In this document: one piece after another, positions 21,512 to 34,400 of the stretch
How the letters are laid out: every line of letters begins with the position of its first letter
How positions within the stretch are numbered: position 1 is the first letter of the stretch
NCBI GenBank assembly: GCA_964019055.1
Contig: OZ025208.1
Location: forward strand, 15,134,097 to 15,198,096
DNA: 64,000 bases
Origin: Anthopleura xanthogrammica
Lineage: Eukaryota > Cnidaria > Anthozoa > Actiniaria > Actiniidae
Reading direction: 5' to 3'
Position numbers and translations under genes: made by a program
The notes under the pieces: generated by a model
What the model saw: the letters and a program-made list of their open reading frames with translations, nothing else
What the model was told of the DNA's origin: nothing
Database searches by the model: none

Positions 21512-24403
21512 TTACTCTATTACAGAGTATTCGAGACAAGGCTCTTGATTTTCAGTGGAACGGCTATTTCTACATGCTTTTATCCGCTCATAGCAATAAA
21601 GAACGGCTTCCTTAAGACTGCGGAAGTTGCTTCGCAATTTCTCTTTACCATACCACACTATCAGAGCAAAAAACATTAAAACGGTCAAGCCATTTATCGT
21701 CAATATAAATATTTCAACTATGATACGATCATGAATATAATCCATTTTTTCTCCGAATTCTTGTACTCCCTGCGAGCAAATTAAGGTTAGGATTAACGTC
21801 ATGGTGCTAGCGATTGCCGCGTAGTTATCCACGGTGCGAGTGTACGGCTTAAAGCCAAAGAACACGGAAAGAAGAGCAATTAACAAAATCGCAATTATCG
21901 GCGCTTTCAGTACGCTTTGACTATTTAGGATTGATAGGCTCACGGCGAGAGAGAAACGGAAAACCATGTACACGATCTCGAAGTAACACCACAAGGAATT
22001 ACGTAGCGTTGATGATGTAGAGGGATTTCTGGGTTTATACGACTCATAAAGATAACCCAGCCAAGAGGATAAGGCTGGATCGTCAAGGGAAGTTTTGTAT
22101 TTGAAAAGAAGACTTGTAAAAATAACGAGAGGGAGAACTACCAGAAAGAAGGCTCCGACGGCAGCAGCTTTTACCATATCTCGCCATTCGCTGCTATGAC
22201 ATCTAACTGATCTGTAGTGCTTGGCGTTCATGTATTCATGTCACGATAGTGAATATTCTTTAGAACAGCTAAAAACAGAGATCGCCAGGTTTGAAGCATT
22301 AAAAAACGAAAAATACGTGATAAAAACAAAGGCAAATAAGATCTCGGTGCGCATCGAAGTAGTTGGATTGCGCGAGTGAAACCCAACTCGCCTACAAACA
22401 CAAAGAAGCACTTTTTTGAGAACCAGGAAAACCAAAACTGAAAAAAATATCATGATCGGCGCACAAAAAGAAAGTATGAATCGATATAGAGTTGCATGTT
22501 TAGAGATCCCGAGGGTTTGCGGGAAAAGACAAACTAAACCAATAAATTGCACATTAGAAAAACTTAAGGAATTGGACACCGCATTATTCCAAGATGGCAT
22601 CATTGTCATAGTCGTTTGAACAAAGAATATCAGAGATTTCACAAGTCCTGAACTGAGGCCGATACTGGTAGCAGGAATCAGTATGATAAAGACTAATAAG
22701 ATGTTAAGGTAGAGCCAAGAACCTGAGTCAAGAGCCAAAGCTAAAGATACCAATAGAATAATCAGCAGAAGACGAACCAAGGAACTGTTATGAAAGAAGG
22801 CAAACAAAGTTAGAGTTAAAATCAGGGCAATGGAACTTAGTACTACTGTTTGGGTGGGTATGCTTTTGCAGAGGATGCACTCGTCATGGAAATGATAATA
22901 GCACTCGTGCAAGGAACATGAGCATTTTGAGCAAAGTCTTCCCTCCTTATGTGATGCGCAAAGAGTACAGTTTCCAGAAATAGCTTGAAGTCCATTTTTT
23001 CCGTAGAAGCAATCGTCATTGGGATTGCAAGGTGAATCACGAGAGTGCAAAGATTCCACGTCGCATGGTACAAGCCCTTCCAAGTTTCCTACATCATCTG
23101 TTACTGGAAAGAACCCACGACTAAACCTCATAGAGCTTTTTACATCAAGACCCTGACAAACGCCATTTGGGAGACAAGCACGACATTGTTCTGGAGGAAT
23201 TCCAAAGAACCCAGGTCTGCAATTACAAAGTGTATAATTGTAGTACTCAGGATCCAGTTGAATTAATGGAGCAGTGACTTCAAAGACCCGAGATTGAAGA
23301 GCAAATCCCGGGCAGTCAAAATGTCGTTCCTCGTCTACCACTGATCTGGACATAAAATCCGTCCTAATATAATCCGGTAGCTTGTTGTCGATTCCTCGCA
23401 AGTTCGTATTATTGCTCAGCAAGAGGTAGCGAAGGGGAGCATCTCCAAAGGACTTGGGTAGAGGTCCACTAAGGCTATTACCTCTTACATCAAACAAGTT
23501 GAGATCCAAAACTGGGGTAGTTTTGAATTCGGGGATCTGGCCTTCCAGCTGATTGTTGAGGACCTCAAAGGCTTGAAGTTGCGCTAAATTCCCGATAGTG
23601 TCAGGAATTTCCCCACTCAAGTGGTTTCGATTCATCTGAATAATACGAAGCGAAGAACAATTTCCTATCTCTCTTGGAATTACGCCAGTTATGTTGTTTT
23701 TATTAAGTTGAAGATCTTGCAGTTTCTGAAGTTTGCCAATGCTTCTTGGAAGACTACCAGAGATGTTGTTGGCGTTGATGTAAATGTACATTACGTTCAA
23801 GAGGTTCCCAATGGAAGCAGGTATAGGTCCAGTGAGTTGGTTCCCGGACAAGTAAAAGTATTGAACTTTATTCATTTTACCCAGACTTGCAGGTATTGTA
23901 CCAGTTAGCCCGTTAGACTGGGTAGATTTCTTACAGAGATCCCGATGAGAAAATGAAAATCCGTTATGGTGATTGACAGATAGATCAAAGTATTCCATCC
24001 TAGTCAAGTTTCCTAAACTTTCTGGAATCTCTCCACCAAGGCAATTTCCAGAAAAGTCCAGATACTTCAAATGAACTAAATCTCCAATGCAGTTCGGTAT
24101 TGTTCCAGAGAGTCTGTTTCCGTAAAGTTTCAGTTCTTCCAAAAATTTCAAATTACAAAGTGCCTCGGGAATGCTGCCGCATAGCAGTTCTGGTGTAGCA
24201 AAACCAATGTCCAACGAGATAGCGTTCAAATGGTCATTGCAACTGAGATGTCGAGACCATGTTGAACAGTTCGGCTCGCCTGGCAAATCAGATACGTTCC
24301 ATTTTGTTTTGATTTCTTTGAGGGCGTTTATTTCTTGTTGGTTGAGCGTCAGAACACATTGGAAGAAAACTGGAAACAGTACGATTTCCCAGTGATATGT
24401 CAT
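21512..24403 (-). CDS. Plant-type LRR multi-pass membrane protein, intronless, with one in-frame TGA
   Basis: The first frame (24403 down to 22241, 720 residues) and second frame (22231 down to 21512, 239 residues) are in the same reading frame. They are separated only by TGA plus three codons (22232-22243). Residues 1-19 look like a signal peptide. An N-terminal cap with paired cysteines precedes about nine LRRs of the form SGxIPxxIGNLxxL, as in plant receptor ectodomains. A cysteine-rich region (CNCRPGFFG, CLPNGVCQG, CSKCSC) leads to several hydrophobic segments from about residue 518 on. The second frame adds further membrane spans and a short charged tail ending EYSVIE. No intron is needed. 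It may be a receptor or an orphan membrane protein; the ligand and family are unknown to me. The TGA could be a nonsense allele, sequencing error, readthrough or selenocysteine site. Confidence 0.8.
22232..22243 (-). other. In-frame TGA and three bridging codons in the LRR gene
   Basis: Reading the minus strand, ...TAT TCA CTA TCG TGA CAT GAA TAC ATG AAC... keeps one frame on both sides. There is no GT/AG intron that would remove it in so few bases. Confidence 0.85.
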
Positions 24404-24549
24404 TTTGTAACATATGAGGACCTGTTTTAATAAAAAGAAAAAATGGTAATATATTAAGGGAAAATATTGGATCGGCAGGTGGCCACAATACCCACGTTTG
24501 GTGGATTATTTCTCGACGTAAAAAAACTTTAAGACTGATAACCAATAGT

Positions 24550-25935
24550 AAATTGATAACAATTGGGCTATAGTCAAAACTATAAGTGTTTCATTTTTGT
24601 CACTGTTGCTCCAAAACTGCCGGAGCAAGAAAAAAAAAACAGTGTCATTCCAACAAGAAATCGTCTGGGCCAATCAGCATGCAGAATTCGAAACTGATAC
24701 TTTTATAACGTTTGAATGACCACAGAACATTAGATTTAAGGCAAGGATTTAGACAATACAGTACATTTCGGGATAGAAAATCCCAGCCTCGACTTGAATC
24801 TATTGTTCTGTGTTTGAATTTGGAAAAAATCTGTTATCGTTTGAAATTTCCGAACGAAGCCCATTAAATCATTTCGATTTGGCTCATTTACATCAAATTT
24901 GAGGGGAAGTTTGCATAAACACAATAGTTTTCATGTGTAGTGAAGGATAACAAGCTATCATTTTCTTGATAGTATATATTTATACAGGACGAATGTCCAA
25001 TTTTTCATTGACAGTCTATATGCACAAAATACAAAGTATAGTTATCAGACATTACTACCCAACGGAATACCAAAAATCCAGACAGATGCTGAGTTCTCGT
25101 AGGCTGGAGCAACTCCCCGAAAATGTTTGAAATTCAGACTCTCGGAAATGCGATTTTCAGCGGTTTGAGAGGCACAAGACTTCCGTTCAAAAGTCGAATA
25201 TTCCATTTGGTTCAAAAGAAGTAAAATCTTGAAATCGAATTTATAAGCTCGCTCGATATTTTTTTGGGGGGGATTTCAACCACCCCCCCCCCCCCCCCCA
25301 TCACCCCCTCCCCCATCAAATATCAAATGGTCCGTCCCTAAACAATGTTCATCTATTGATCATAACATTTCTGTTTCAAGTGATTATAATTATTTCCTTT
25401 TTTGAATACAAAATTACTTCATACATTGCACAAAATAAGCTAAGCCTTCTGCACTACAATGTTTCTTCACGTATTTTAATAAAATTATGACATATTTTTA
25501 AATTGTATTTTATAAAGCAATCATTTGCAGTGAACTTTCTTGGACCATGCATAATATCTCTTCTTTCGAATACCACTTTCCATTTTCGATATGTGTATGT
25601 GTAAATCATAAAATCCAACTATCACAAATCATATACACATTATCTATTATCATACATTATTAGTTTTCATTCTCATTTGTGTTCATATTTATAAATCAAG
25701 GTATTTTTGTTATTATTTAATTAATAATCCATTTTTTGTTTAATTCGAATATTTCGTATTCATTTCTCGTAGCAGTAGCCACATGCGCTTAACAAGCGCC
25801 TATTTTTTACTTTGCGGTCTGTAATTATACCCTTTTCCGGTTGCACAGATATTATACCCCAAACCACAGGTAGCCCAAGCTAACTATTTGTGCCTATTTA
25901 CTAGAGATTATAGCGGAGCACCATACTTAAGAAAA
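24550..25935. other. AT-rich non-coding stretch
   Basis: Upstream of the LRR gene. No supported gene. Contains a C-run at about 25280-25300 and otherwise low-complexity AT-rich sequence. Confidence 0.5.
24867..24938 (-). repeat. Dispersed ~72-bp repeat (inverted match to 29343-29413)
   Basis: Carries atcatttcgatttggctcat and cataaacacaatagttttca. The complement is found beside the G-run MITE at 29418. Probably a fragment of one transposon end. Confidence 0.6.
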
Positions 25936-25989
25936 AATGGTAATCCATCGAGTTGATTTTTCATGGCTTGATTACGTCATCACCTTGTC

Positions 25990-26960
25990 CATACATACAT
26001 ACATACATACATACATACATACATACATACATACATACATACATACATACATACATACATACATACATACATACATACATACATACATACATACATACAT
26101 ACATACATACATACATACATACATACATACATACATACATACATACATACATACATACATACATACATACATACATACATACATACATACATACATACAT
26201 ACATACATACATACATACATACATACATACATACATACATACATACATACATACATACATACATACATACATACATACATACATACATACATACATACAT
26301 ACATACATACATACATACATACATACATACATACATACATACATACATACATACATACATACATACATACATACATACATACATACATACATACATACAT
26401 ACATACATACATACATACATACATACATACATACATACATACATACATACATACATACATACATACATACATACATACATACATACATACATACATACAT
26501 ACATACATACATACATACATACATACATACATACATACATACATACATACATACATACATACATACATACATACATACATACATACATACATACATACAT
26601 ACATACATACATACATACATACATACATACATACATACATACATACATACATACATACATACATACATACATACATACATACATACATACATACATACAT
26701 ACATACATACATACATACATACATACATACATACATACATACATACATACATACATACATACATACATACATACATACATACATACATACATACATACAT
26801 ACATACATACATACATACATACATACATACATACATACATACATACATACATACATACATACATACATACATACATACATACATACATACATACATACAT
26901 ACATACATACATACATACATACATACGTACGTACGTACGTACATACATACATACGTCCGT
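25990..26960 (+). repeat. (ACAT)n microsatellite, ~950 bp
   Basis: About 230 tetramers, uninterrupted until acgt-type variants near 26926-26958. The long frames of repeated YIHT or YVCM residues in this stretch are artefacts. Confidence 0.95.
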
Positions 26961-26964
26961 CCGT

Positions 26965-28935
26965 GTACCACTTTGCACAGGGTTCCCGCGCGCTTTGCTT
27001 ACTCACAAATGCACAGAAAAATTGCAATAATGTAGTCAAAGATGGATCAAGAAGTATTCTTTCTTATTTTAGCAATGCGAAAAAATACGTTTAATCGAAG
27101 TCATGTCTGTCTTAAAGTGAACAAAAACAATTTTTCGACTTTAGCGACTTGCTAAAGAAGATTTAGCGAGGGAAAGCGAGGGAAGATTCTTAATCTTATG
27201 ATGAAGTTTCGTGACTGAAACTTCAGTGAGAGAAAAAGTGGCCTGTAGACCAGAAAAACCTGATTATACTGCAAGAATGATATTTCAGTTCCGTAGAAAA
27301 CACTTCATAGAAGGTAAATTCATTAATTTTAACTAATATTTCGTAAAAAATCGACAAGAAATGTGTAAACTAGCTGGAGAAACTCTCAGACAAGCCAAGG
27401 ACGTTGGTTCGGCAAACATTGTTAGAAAAACTTGGATAGTTTGTCGTTTTTACTGCATTCTAGATTTTTATCATCTTTTTCTTCAATACTTGTGAACCAA
27501 AAAAGCGATATTTGAAGCTTTGATCTTTTGTTTTTGATCCCATTTCAAGAAAAAAGGCTAAGACTTAGTAAAAAGACTTGGTTCTTTGAAAAAACATATT
27601 TGACGGCCAGCGAACCTCACGCGAAGTCAAAACAAGATTCCAGTTTCATAATCATATGAATATTTTGACATTTTTATAGATAATTTATTTTAATGTTGAA
27701 TGAAATATGAAAAAGGAATACATATCACACCAAATATTTGCTATTTATCTGGCTTTTCCAGCTATTACTATTACACAATCGCAAAAATGATGAGCTTGTT
27801 TTTTTTTTAATGGATAAGCTTATGTTTTTGTAAGATATTTCGCTCGATAATAAAGTTAAGAATAAATCTGAAAAAAAAACTTTTCAAAGACCAACTTACT
27901 AACAAAGAAAATTATTATCTTGCATTAATGAATATGTCTCTTTTTACATGTGAAGCTCAAGTGAATGTAAGCTTAAGCTTATCAGTAATATTTTTCGACA
28001 ATTTTCAGTGTAGTTCACTTTCCACCTAAAAAACTTACAACTTTGATTACTAAGATTTGCTGAATAAAATCCTTTGTTCTATACATGTATTCATATGCTC
28101 TACGATCTATGATTATTTTTCTTCGAATTGAAAAGTTTTCTAATGCTTTTGAAGGCTTAAAATAATGGTTTTTCTTTTAGTTTTTCCTCCTGGATTCTGG
28201 TAAAATCAAACGAAGTGGTAACGCTATAACCAGCGTTATGCCGCGTCACACAATTGTCACGTTTTTAGCACTAAATATACTATTTATGGGAGCTCCGCTT
28301 TATAGAACTGATTGAAACCTGAATAAAATTGTTGAATTTTAATAAAATAAAATAACACTAATACACGGTGTCTTCCTTATGAAGTTTATTATCCTCCTGC
28401 TGAGTTTCTGCGAATTTCCTTGCATTTTCGCTTTCTCTAGCCCCTCCATTTATGAAAACACGAAAAATGCTGACATTGAACACATTGATTGGTTCTCTAA
28501 TAAACAATAGAGAAACCGGAAATGAGCGGACTGAAGTACTTTCATTGGATAACCGGAAAAGGACTTTCCCTGACATAATAATAAAAATTTTACGGAATAT
28601 CTAGGGACTTCTGCTCTCAATTAGCTTTTTTTAAATAAAGTATAATTTATATTATAGCTTAAGGATTGATTAATTTATTTTAGTCTTGCATAAGAGTTAA
28701 ATACAATAAATTCAGCTCTTAAATCCGAAGTTGTTTGCGTTCACGTTCGAACTTGCCTTGGCGCGAAAGTTTAGTACGTCCAAGAAACACATACTTGTAA
28801 ACATGAAGTGCCGAAGCTGCAAGAAATATTTGCCTAATTTTTACAACTCAGTAAGAGAATTTTATACTTCTTTTCTTCATTGAAAACGCTATCGCTGCGT
28901 CAAGATCTCGAGCAAGAACTTTGGACGCCATCTTT
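26965..28935. other. AT-rich intergenic DNA without a supported gene
   Basis: No exon chain, RNA gene or transposon core was recognised. Short frames are not conserved-looking. Confidence 0.5.
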
Positions 28936-29059
28936 AAATTATGCTTAAACGCATGCGCATTAAGAGAACCGGTTATCCAAAATCAGATAAAAAATTCCGT
29001 TTCCCCAGAGTCTCTCGTTTTTCGGCGCTGGCCAGGAGAAACGCGGGCTCTGGGTACGA

Positions 29060-29095
29060 GATTGGTGTCACCATAGTTAACTATGGTGTCACTAG
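29060..29095. repeat. Small palindrome CCATAGTTAACTATGG
   Basis: The 16-bp core is a perfect palindrome flanked by ggtgtca/ggtgtcac direct motifs, within a repeat-like stretch (gcgggctctgggtacgag). Confidence 0.5.
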
Positions 29096-29417
29096 AGCCC
29101 AGTCTCCCTTGCTGCCTTACCATTACTTCAATGACGTCAGAGCACCTAAAGTATGTTTATAAAAACTTTTTGAAAACCTATTCACTGGTTTCTTATTCTT
29201 GACTTTGAGAGAAACTTAACATAAGATTTCAAGGGGGTGACTGGTACCTAGCAAGGCATTACATAGTGTATTTTTTGGTCTTATCTTAGTCTAGTCAGCC
29301 TGACCCAATTCACACCCTCCCCCTGGATCCACCCTTGCACTGCACATGAAAACTATTGTGTTTATGCAAAGTGCTCCTCAAATTTAATGCAAATGAGCCA
29401 AATCGAAATGATTTATC

Positions 29418-29703
29418 CCGGGGGGGGGGGGGGGGGGGTACTCTGGGTCGTTTTATACGGGGATGCTCCGCCCAAACTCTCGACCCCTTACCCTTTTCTA
29501 TACCAAATTTCAGCAAAAAAGTACCCCTTTTATATACCTTTTTGCCTGAAAAGGTAACCCTTTCATATACCTTTGAAGAAAATCCACCCCTTTTTATACC
29601 AAAACTCACAAATTTCCACCCCTTTGCTATACGTGAGGCCTGGAAAAAGTACCCCTTTCGGGCAGAGCATCCCCGTATAGTCCATTATAGGGAGTACCCC
29701 CCT
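29418..29703. repeat. MITE-like element with G-run/C-run ends
   Basis: Left end: G-run, then ggtactctggg and tatacggggatgctccgccc. Right end: gggcagagcatccccgtata and ggagtacccccc. The interior is a ctataccttt/acccctttt repeat. The open frame across it is judged non-genic. Confidence 0.65.
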
Positions 29704-29986
29704 GGAATGGGTCATAAGAGTGGCTTGGTTTATCACTGGGTTGCCTGTGGCAAACTAGTCTTAAAATACCTTCCTCAACAAAATGGAAAAATTGCACAAT
29801 TGTACCCAGGAGTCTTCATGGCATACCCAAGAGTCCTTTGTGCTCATATTGATACAGGGATCCCATGACAGTGTAGTTTGATCTATTACCATGCAACAGT
29901 TGTCAATAAATGTCACTAAATTATCAAGGTGATTGATTGATTGGGGGTACAGTGGGGCTGCATATCGCGTCACAAATTAATTTCTA

Positions 29987-30262
29987 CACAATTACAAAGA
30001 GACTTGTTTATTATCAAATAGAGTAATATATTTTTGTAGTGAAGCCATTATTACAATCACATTATAATACAGAGGTATTGCATGAAAAAAGATCTTCAGA
30101 TTTTATTGATACCCTGAAATAACCTCTGGGTTGATCAGAGTTAGAGCATGGCTAACTCACAGATTGAGTTGGAATTTATCTTGTTAGGTGTTGAAATGCG
30201 GAGGGAGGAATCAAGGGAAAGACCAAACAAACTCAACTCAACCCAGAGGTGAGAGACCATCT
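29987..30262 (-). repeat. SINE family 1 copy with a single 57-bp unit and 3' tail
   Basis: Tail 29987-30113 nearly identical to 19682-19794, one tandem unit at about 30113-30165, and a short degraded SINE body to 30262. This single-unit copy shows the array is an expansion of part of the element. Confidence 0.75.
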
Positions 30263-30344
30263 AGCATGGCTGTTGTCATGTGATCATACAAATCCTCTAT
30301 CAAGATCATTTAAATGATCATTATAACCAACATTGGCCTGCCGT

Positions 30345-30652
30345 AAAATGATTTATCCCACACCATAGAAAATACGGCCAATCAGAAAGCAGGAAAGCCA
30401 TTGTATATTCATCAGTATTTCACTCTTACTTCCCATCATACACTGCGTGTCAAATCTACGCATTTGTATTTTCTATGGTGTGGGATAAAATGGTTATACA
30501 ATGGTTTCTCGTGGCATACCGTGGATATCCCACTCGTCACTTGTATTTTCTTTGTATAAACACTCGCCTAAAGGCTCGCGTGTATACTAGAAACTACAAG
30601 TGACTCGTGGGATATTCCACGGTATGCCACTCGAAACCATTGTATAACTAGT
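30345..30652. repeat. Composite MITE, two adjoining inverted repeats (copy 2 of the TTTATCCCACACC family)
   Basis: First repeat: atttatcccacaccatagaa against ctatggtgtgggataaaatg (30345-30490). Second: aatggtttctcgtggcatac against gtatgccactcgaaaccatt (30497-30648). Confidence 0.7.
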
Positions 30653-31448
30653 ATATATGACAAGCTAATAACCAATTAAATCTTCAAAAATATATTTTAT
30701 CATATCTCATCTAAATACTTTTTTACATATATTAGACTACAGGCATGAAGGGGCAAGTAACCCCCAAACCTGACAAAACTCCTTTTAAAAAGCACAATTA
30801 AGGCATAGCATTTAGTAAAACTTCCTTAGACCCTCCTCACTCCCTGTGAACTCTAAACCACCTCTGTGGAGGAGGGGAGGATCCGAGGTGGTGTAATTTC
30901 TGAAACTGTATATTTTTTGTAATTTGTGATTCTAATTACAAATAATTTATGTTAATAATGTGAAATTTCATGATTGATTAACCTTTCAAATCCAAACTTG
31001 ATTTGAAATAAATAAATTCAAATTTGTAATATAATTTATTCGTTTTGAAATTATTCTGTTAATTTGAATTTGCCCAAAAAAGCAATAATTCAACATGAAG
31101 TCTGTGCACGAATGATATATACAAAGTAAAGTGAATCACTATGGTGCTATTTTTGTGGACTATTTTTGTCCGATTCATTATTTCAAATAGCAAACGAATG
31201 ACTATGAACAATAATTTTTTTGGAATTTGTAAAATGCCACAGCTGTCTACAGTCCTTGATTACAGACTCATTTATTCAGGCTTGGCTTCATTTCAGTGTC
31301 AAAATATTCATAAATACCAATGGTAAAGTAAAGAATGCATTAACTAATCATTACGACACTTTGAATTATATAACTTGGTAAGTCAACTAATGAGGCTTCA
31401 AGATGCCGATGATCCATGTAACCATAGTAACTATGATATAACATAATG

Positions 31449-34400
31449 TTAACAAACATCCATGAGTGGAGTCAAATGCCGTCTGGACTTGGTAACCTTT
31501 AACCCTCTGAGGGTGCATACTTCAGGATCATGTGACCTTCCTTCCAACATGCGACATACAAATTCATGGCGACATTCAGTTGTGTGACAGGGACCTCCAT
31601 GGACACTATCAGGAGAAGACTTCCAAAAATGTCTGAAATGATTAAAAAATGATATCAAATGATACAAAATACTCATCATCATCATCATCATCAACGCCTA
31701 TGTGGCGTGTAGGGCCGACACTATGGACTTCCATCTCTCTCTATCCTTTTCTAGTAGGTCTATCTCTTCCATGGTCTTTCCTAGTTCTTTTACTTCTTTC
31801 AATATAGTCCTTCTCCATGTTTCCTTAGGCCGTCCCCTTTGCTCTTGAATACAAAATACTAGTAATAGAAAACCCAAAAGAATCAAGGGTGCTGTACTGG
31901 TAGTGCACCCACCTCTCATCTCTAACAGTTTTAATAGTCTATTATAAAAACACTGTCTTCAATAGCAACATAAAATCCACTCAAAATCTCTGGGGTCAAG
32001 TATTCAATTCTGGACTCTGTATCTGATGTGAGTAAAGTTTGTTAGCTCTCCCTTGTGATTTCAGGGTTTTACTCTGGGCTCTGCAGTTTTTCTCCCTTTG
32101 TAAAAACCAGCCTCATGTTTGTTTCAGGTTATTGCTACATTTTAAGGTTTTAAAAAGTTTACAGATAAAGCAAAGGTCAGTTATACTGACATAAGAAAAG
32201 GCAACAAAGTACAGGGTCTTACTTGTAAACAAGATCTAACAGGTCGTTATCCTTGGCCATGCGTTTTACTAGAGCATCCCATTCAGCAGGCAAAAGTGAT
32301 GACATCTTGTAAGCTTCCTGGAATATAACAAATTGCTCAAACATTTACAGTATCTCTTGGCTTGGGAATTAAAAACAGTCAAGTATTTTCTTACCTTGGC
32401 TTTGTATTCAAGCTGCCATTTTACATTTCCTTTGCTGGCCTCTGTTAAATCAAGAATGTAGGTCTCATGGTCTAGTACAACCTAGAAAAAAAACAATTAG
32501 AAAATCAACTTAAGGTATTTGGGGGACCAAGAATAGATCTCTGGGGAATGCCAACCTTGGGAAATTTATTCAAAGCACAACTTTGCAAAATTATGTCAAT
32601 TATCAAAAATATTTGGGGGACCAAGAATGGATCTCTGTGGAACTCCATATTCTAAAATGTTATTTAAAAAAAAGTTCAATGCACTCTAGGGTTATGCACT
32701 TGAAATAAGAATCAAGCAAAATTTATTCCCAGAATTTATAGTGTAATAAAAATTAACAACAAATTATTGATTACAAAGTACTATGCTTGCTCACCCTTGT
32801 GCTGTTGTAATAGTCACCATCAACAGTGTATATTCTATATCCTGGATTACGCTGGGTGTATGGTGTTACACTAGGGCCAATAAAGGCAATACTATAACAC
32901 AAAAGATTATATTCTGTTCAGTTGATAGTAAAGGCATGACCCTAAAATGGATTTTAGGGTGATGACAGGGTGTCAGCAGGTTGTCAATAGGGTGCTGGAA
33001 GGTTGTCAGTAGGGTTTCAGTAAGTAGGGTATTGGCAGGGTGTCAGTAGGGGTGTTTATAGGGTGTCAGTAGGGGTGTTAGTACGGTGTCAGAAGGGTGT
33101 TGGAAGGTTGTTAGCAGGGTGTTGGTAGGTTGTCAGTAGGATGTTGGTAGGATGTCAGTAGGGTGTTGATAGGTGGTCAGTAGGGTATTGGTAGGTTGTC
33201 AGTAGGATATTGGTAGGTTGTCAGCAGGATGTTGGTAGGCTGTTTGTAGAGTGTCAATATGACAAAAGTATGAACAGTATCAGTTTCAGGAGAAATATGT
33301 AAAATTAGTGATTCTCTTACTTTGATGGTATTTTTCTAGATTCATCATCAAAGAATATCTGCCATTCATCATTGTGAGTGTGACCAAAGAACTGAGCTGT
33401 TACTGTGCTCTGGTAACGGTTAATAATCCTGTAATAATTCCAGCTCCATGCTTTTAAGCAGTCACTACTCCCAGGAGGTATGTGACCTATAATGTGCACC
33501 TAACAGACCAATATACCATAGAATTGTAAGAATGAGCTTTTTAAAATTTATCAGATATTTTTAAATAATATTTATTAGTAAAACAGAAAAATAATTACCA
33601 TAGCTGGAAAAAGCATGTTAAAATCAGCAAAACTGTGAAGTTTGAAGGAATTTTTTTTCAAACTCACAAAAATAAGAATTTTCAAAGTCGAAATTTTGTG
33701 TGAAACCATTGCTACAATGAATTTTTTCATACGAAATTGCGATTTTTGGAAATTCATATCTTCATGAGTTTATTGCCTTCAAATTTCACAGCTTTGGTAT
33801 AAATTTTAACATGCTCTTTCCAGCTATTTTTAGTTATTCTGTCCTGTAAGTTTTGGAATTACATGATAAAAGTTCATTACGCCCATATACATGTATGCTG
33901 TCAGTAGGATATTGCAGAAAAAAATATTACTGTAACTTGGAAAAGCATGGAATGATATAACATTCATAACAAATAGATTCACCCACCTTTTCTTTGTTGT
34001 CTTCTGCTTCTTGTAAGGTATCAACGAGCCATTGTAACTGGTTGGCTGGATCAACTTCATGAAGCAACAGCCACCTGATACACATTCAAATAAGATATCA
34101 ATTTAACGTAAATGATTCATTACTTGACATAATAATATTGAGACTGTAGTACAGTAATTCCGTACATATGTCACATGCCCACAATCCAGATGACCTTACA
34201 TGCCATGGATATGAGGCTCCTGTAGCTCAGTGGTGGAGCATCAGACTAGTATACGGAGGGTCATGGGTTAATAGACCGTTTGCAATTGCCAATCACAATT
34301 AAAATATAGAATCTACAAATGGTAGCCCATCTTCGAATGTCACATACCAGTTCATATTGTTGCAGTAATTCATGTTGATGGATACGATCCTGAAGCCCTT

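Noticed and set aside
25937..27094. Long open frames of repeated YIHT or YVCM residues
   Set aside because: A tetranucleotide array is open in several frames on both strands; there is no exon context.
29356..29868. 170-residue open frame
   Set aside because: Runs through a MITE with a G-run and repeated low-complexity blocks; no homologous domain recognised.
34211..34265. Functional tRNA gene
   Set aside because: The acceptor stem does not pair and the B box is degenerate; it looks like a SINE relic.
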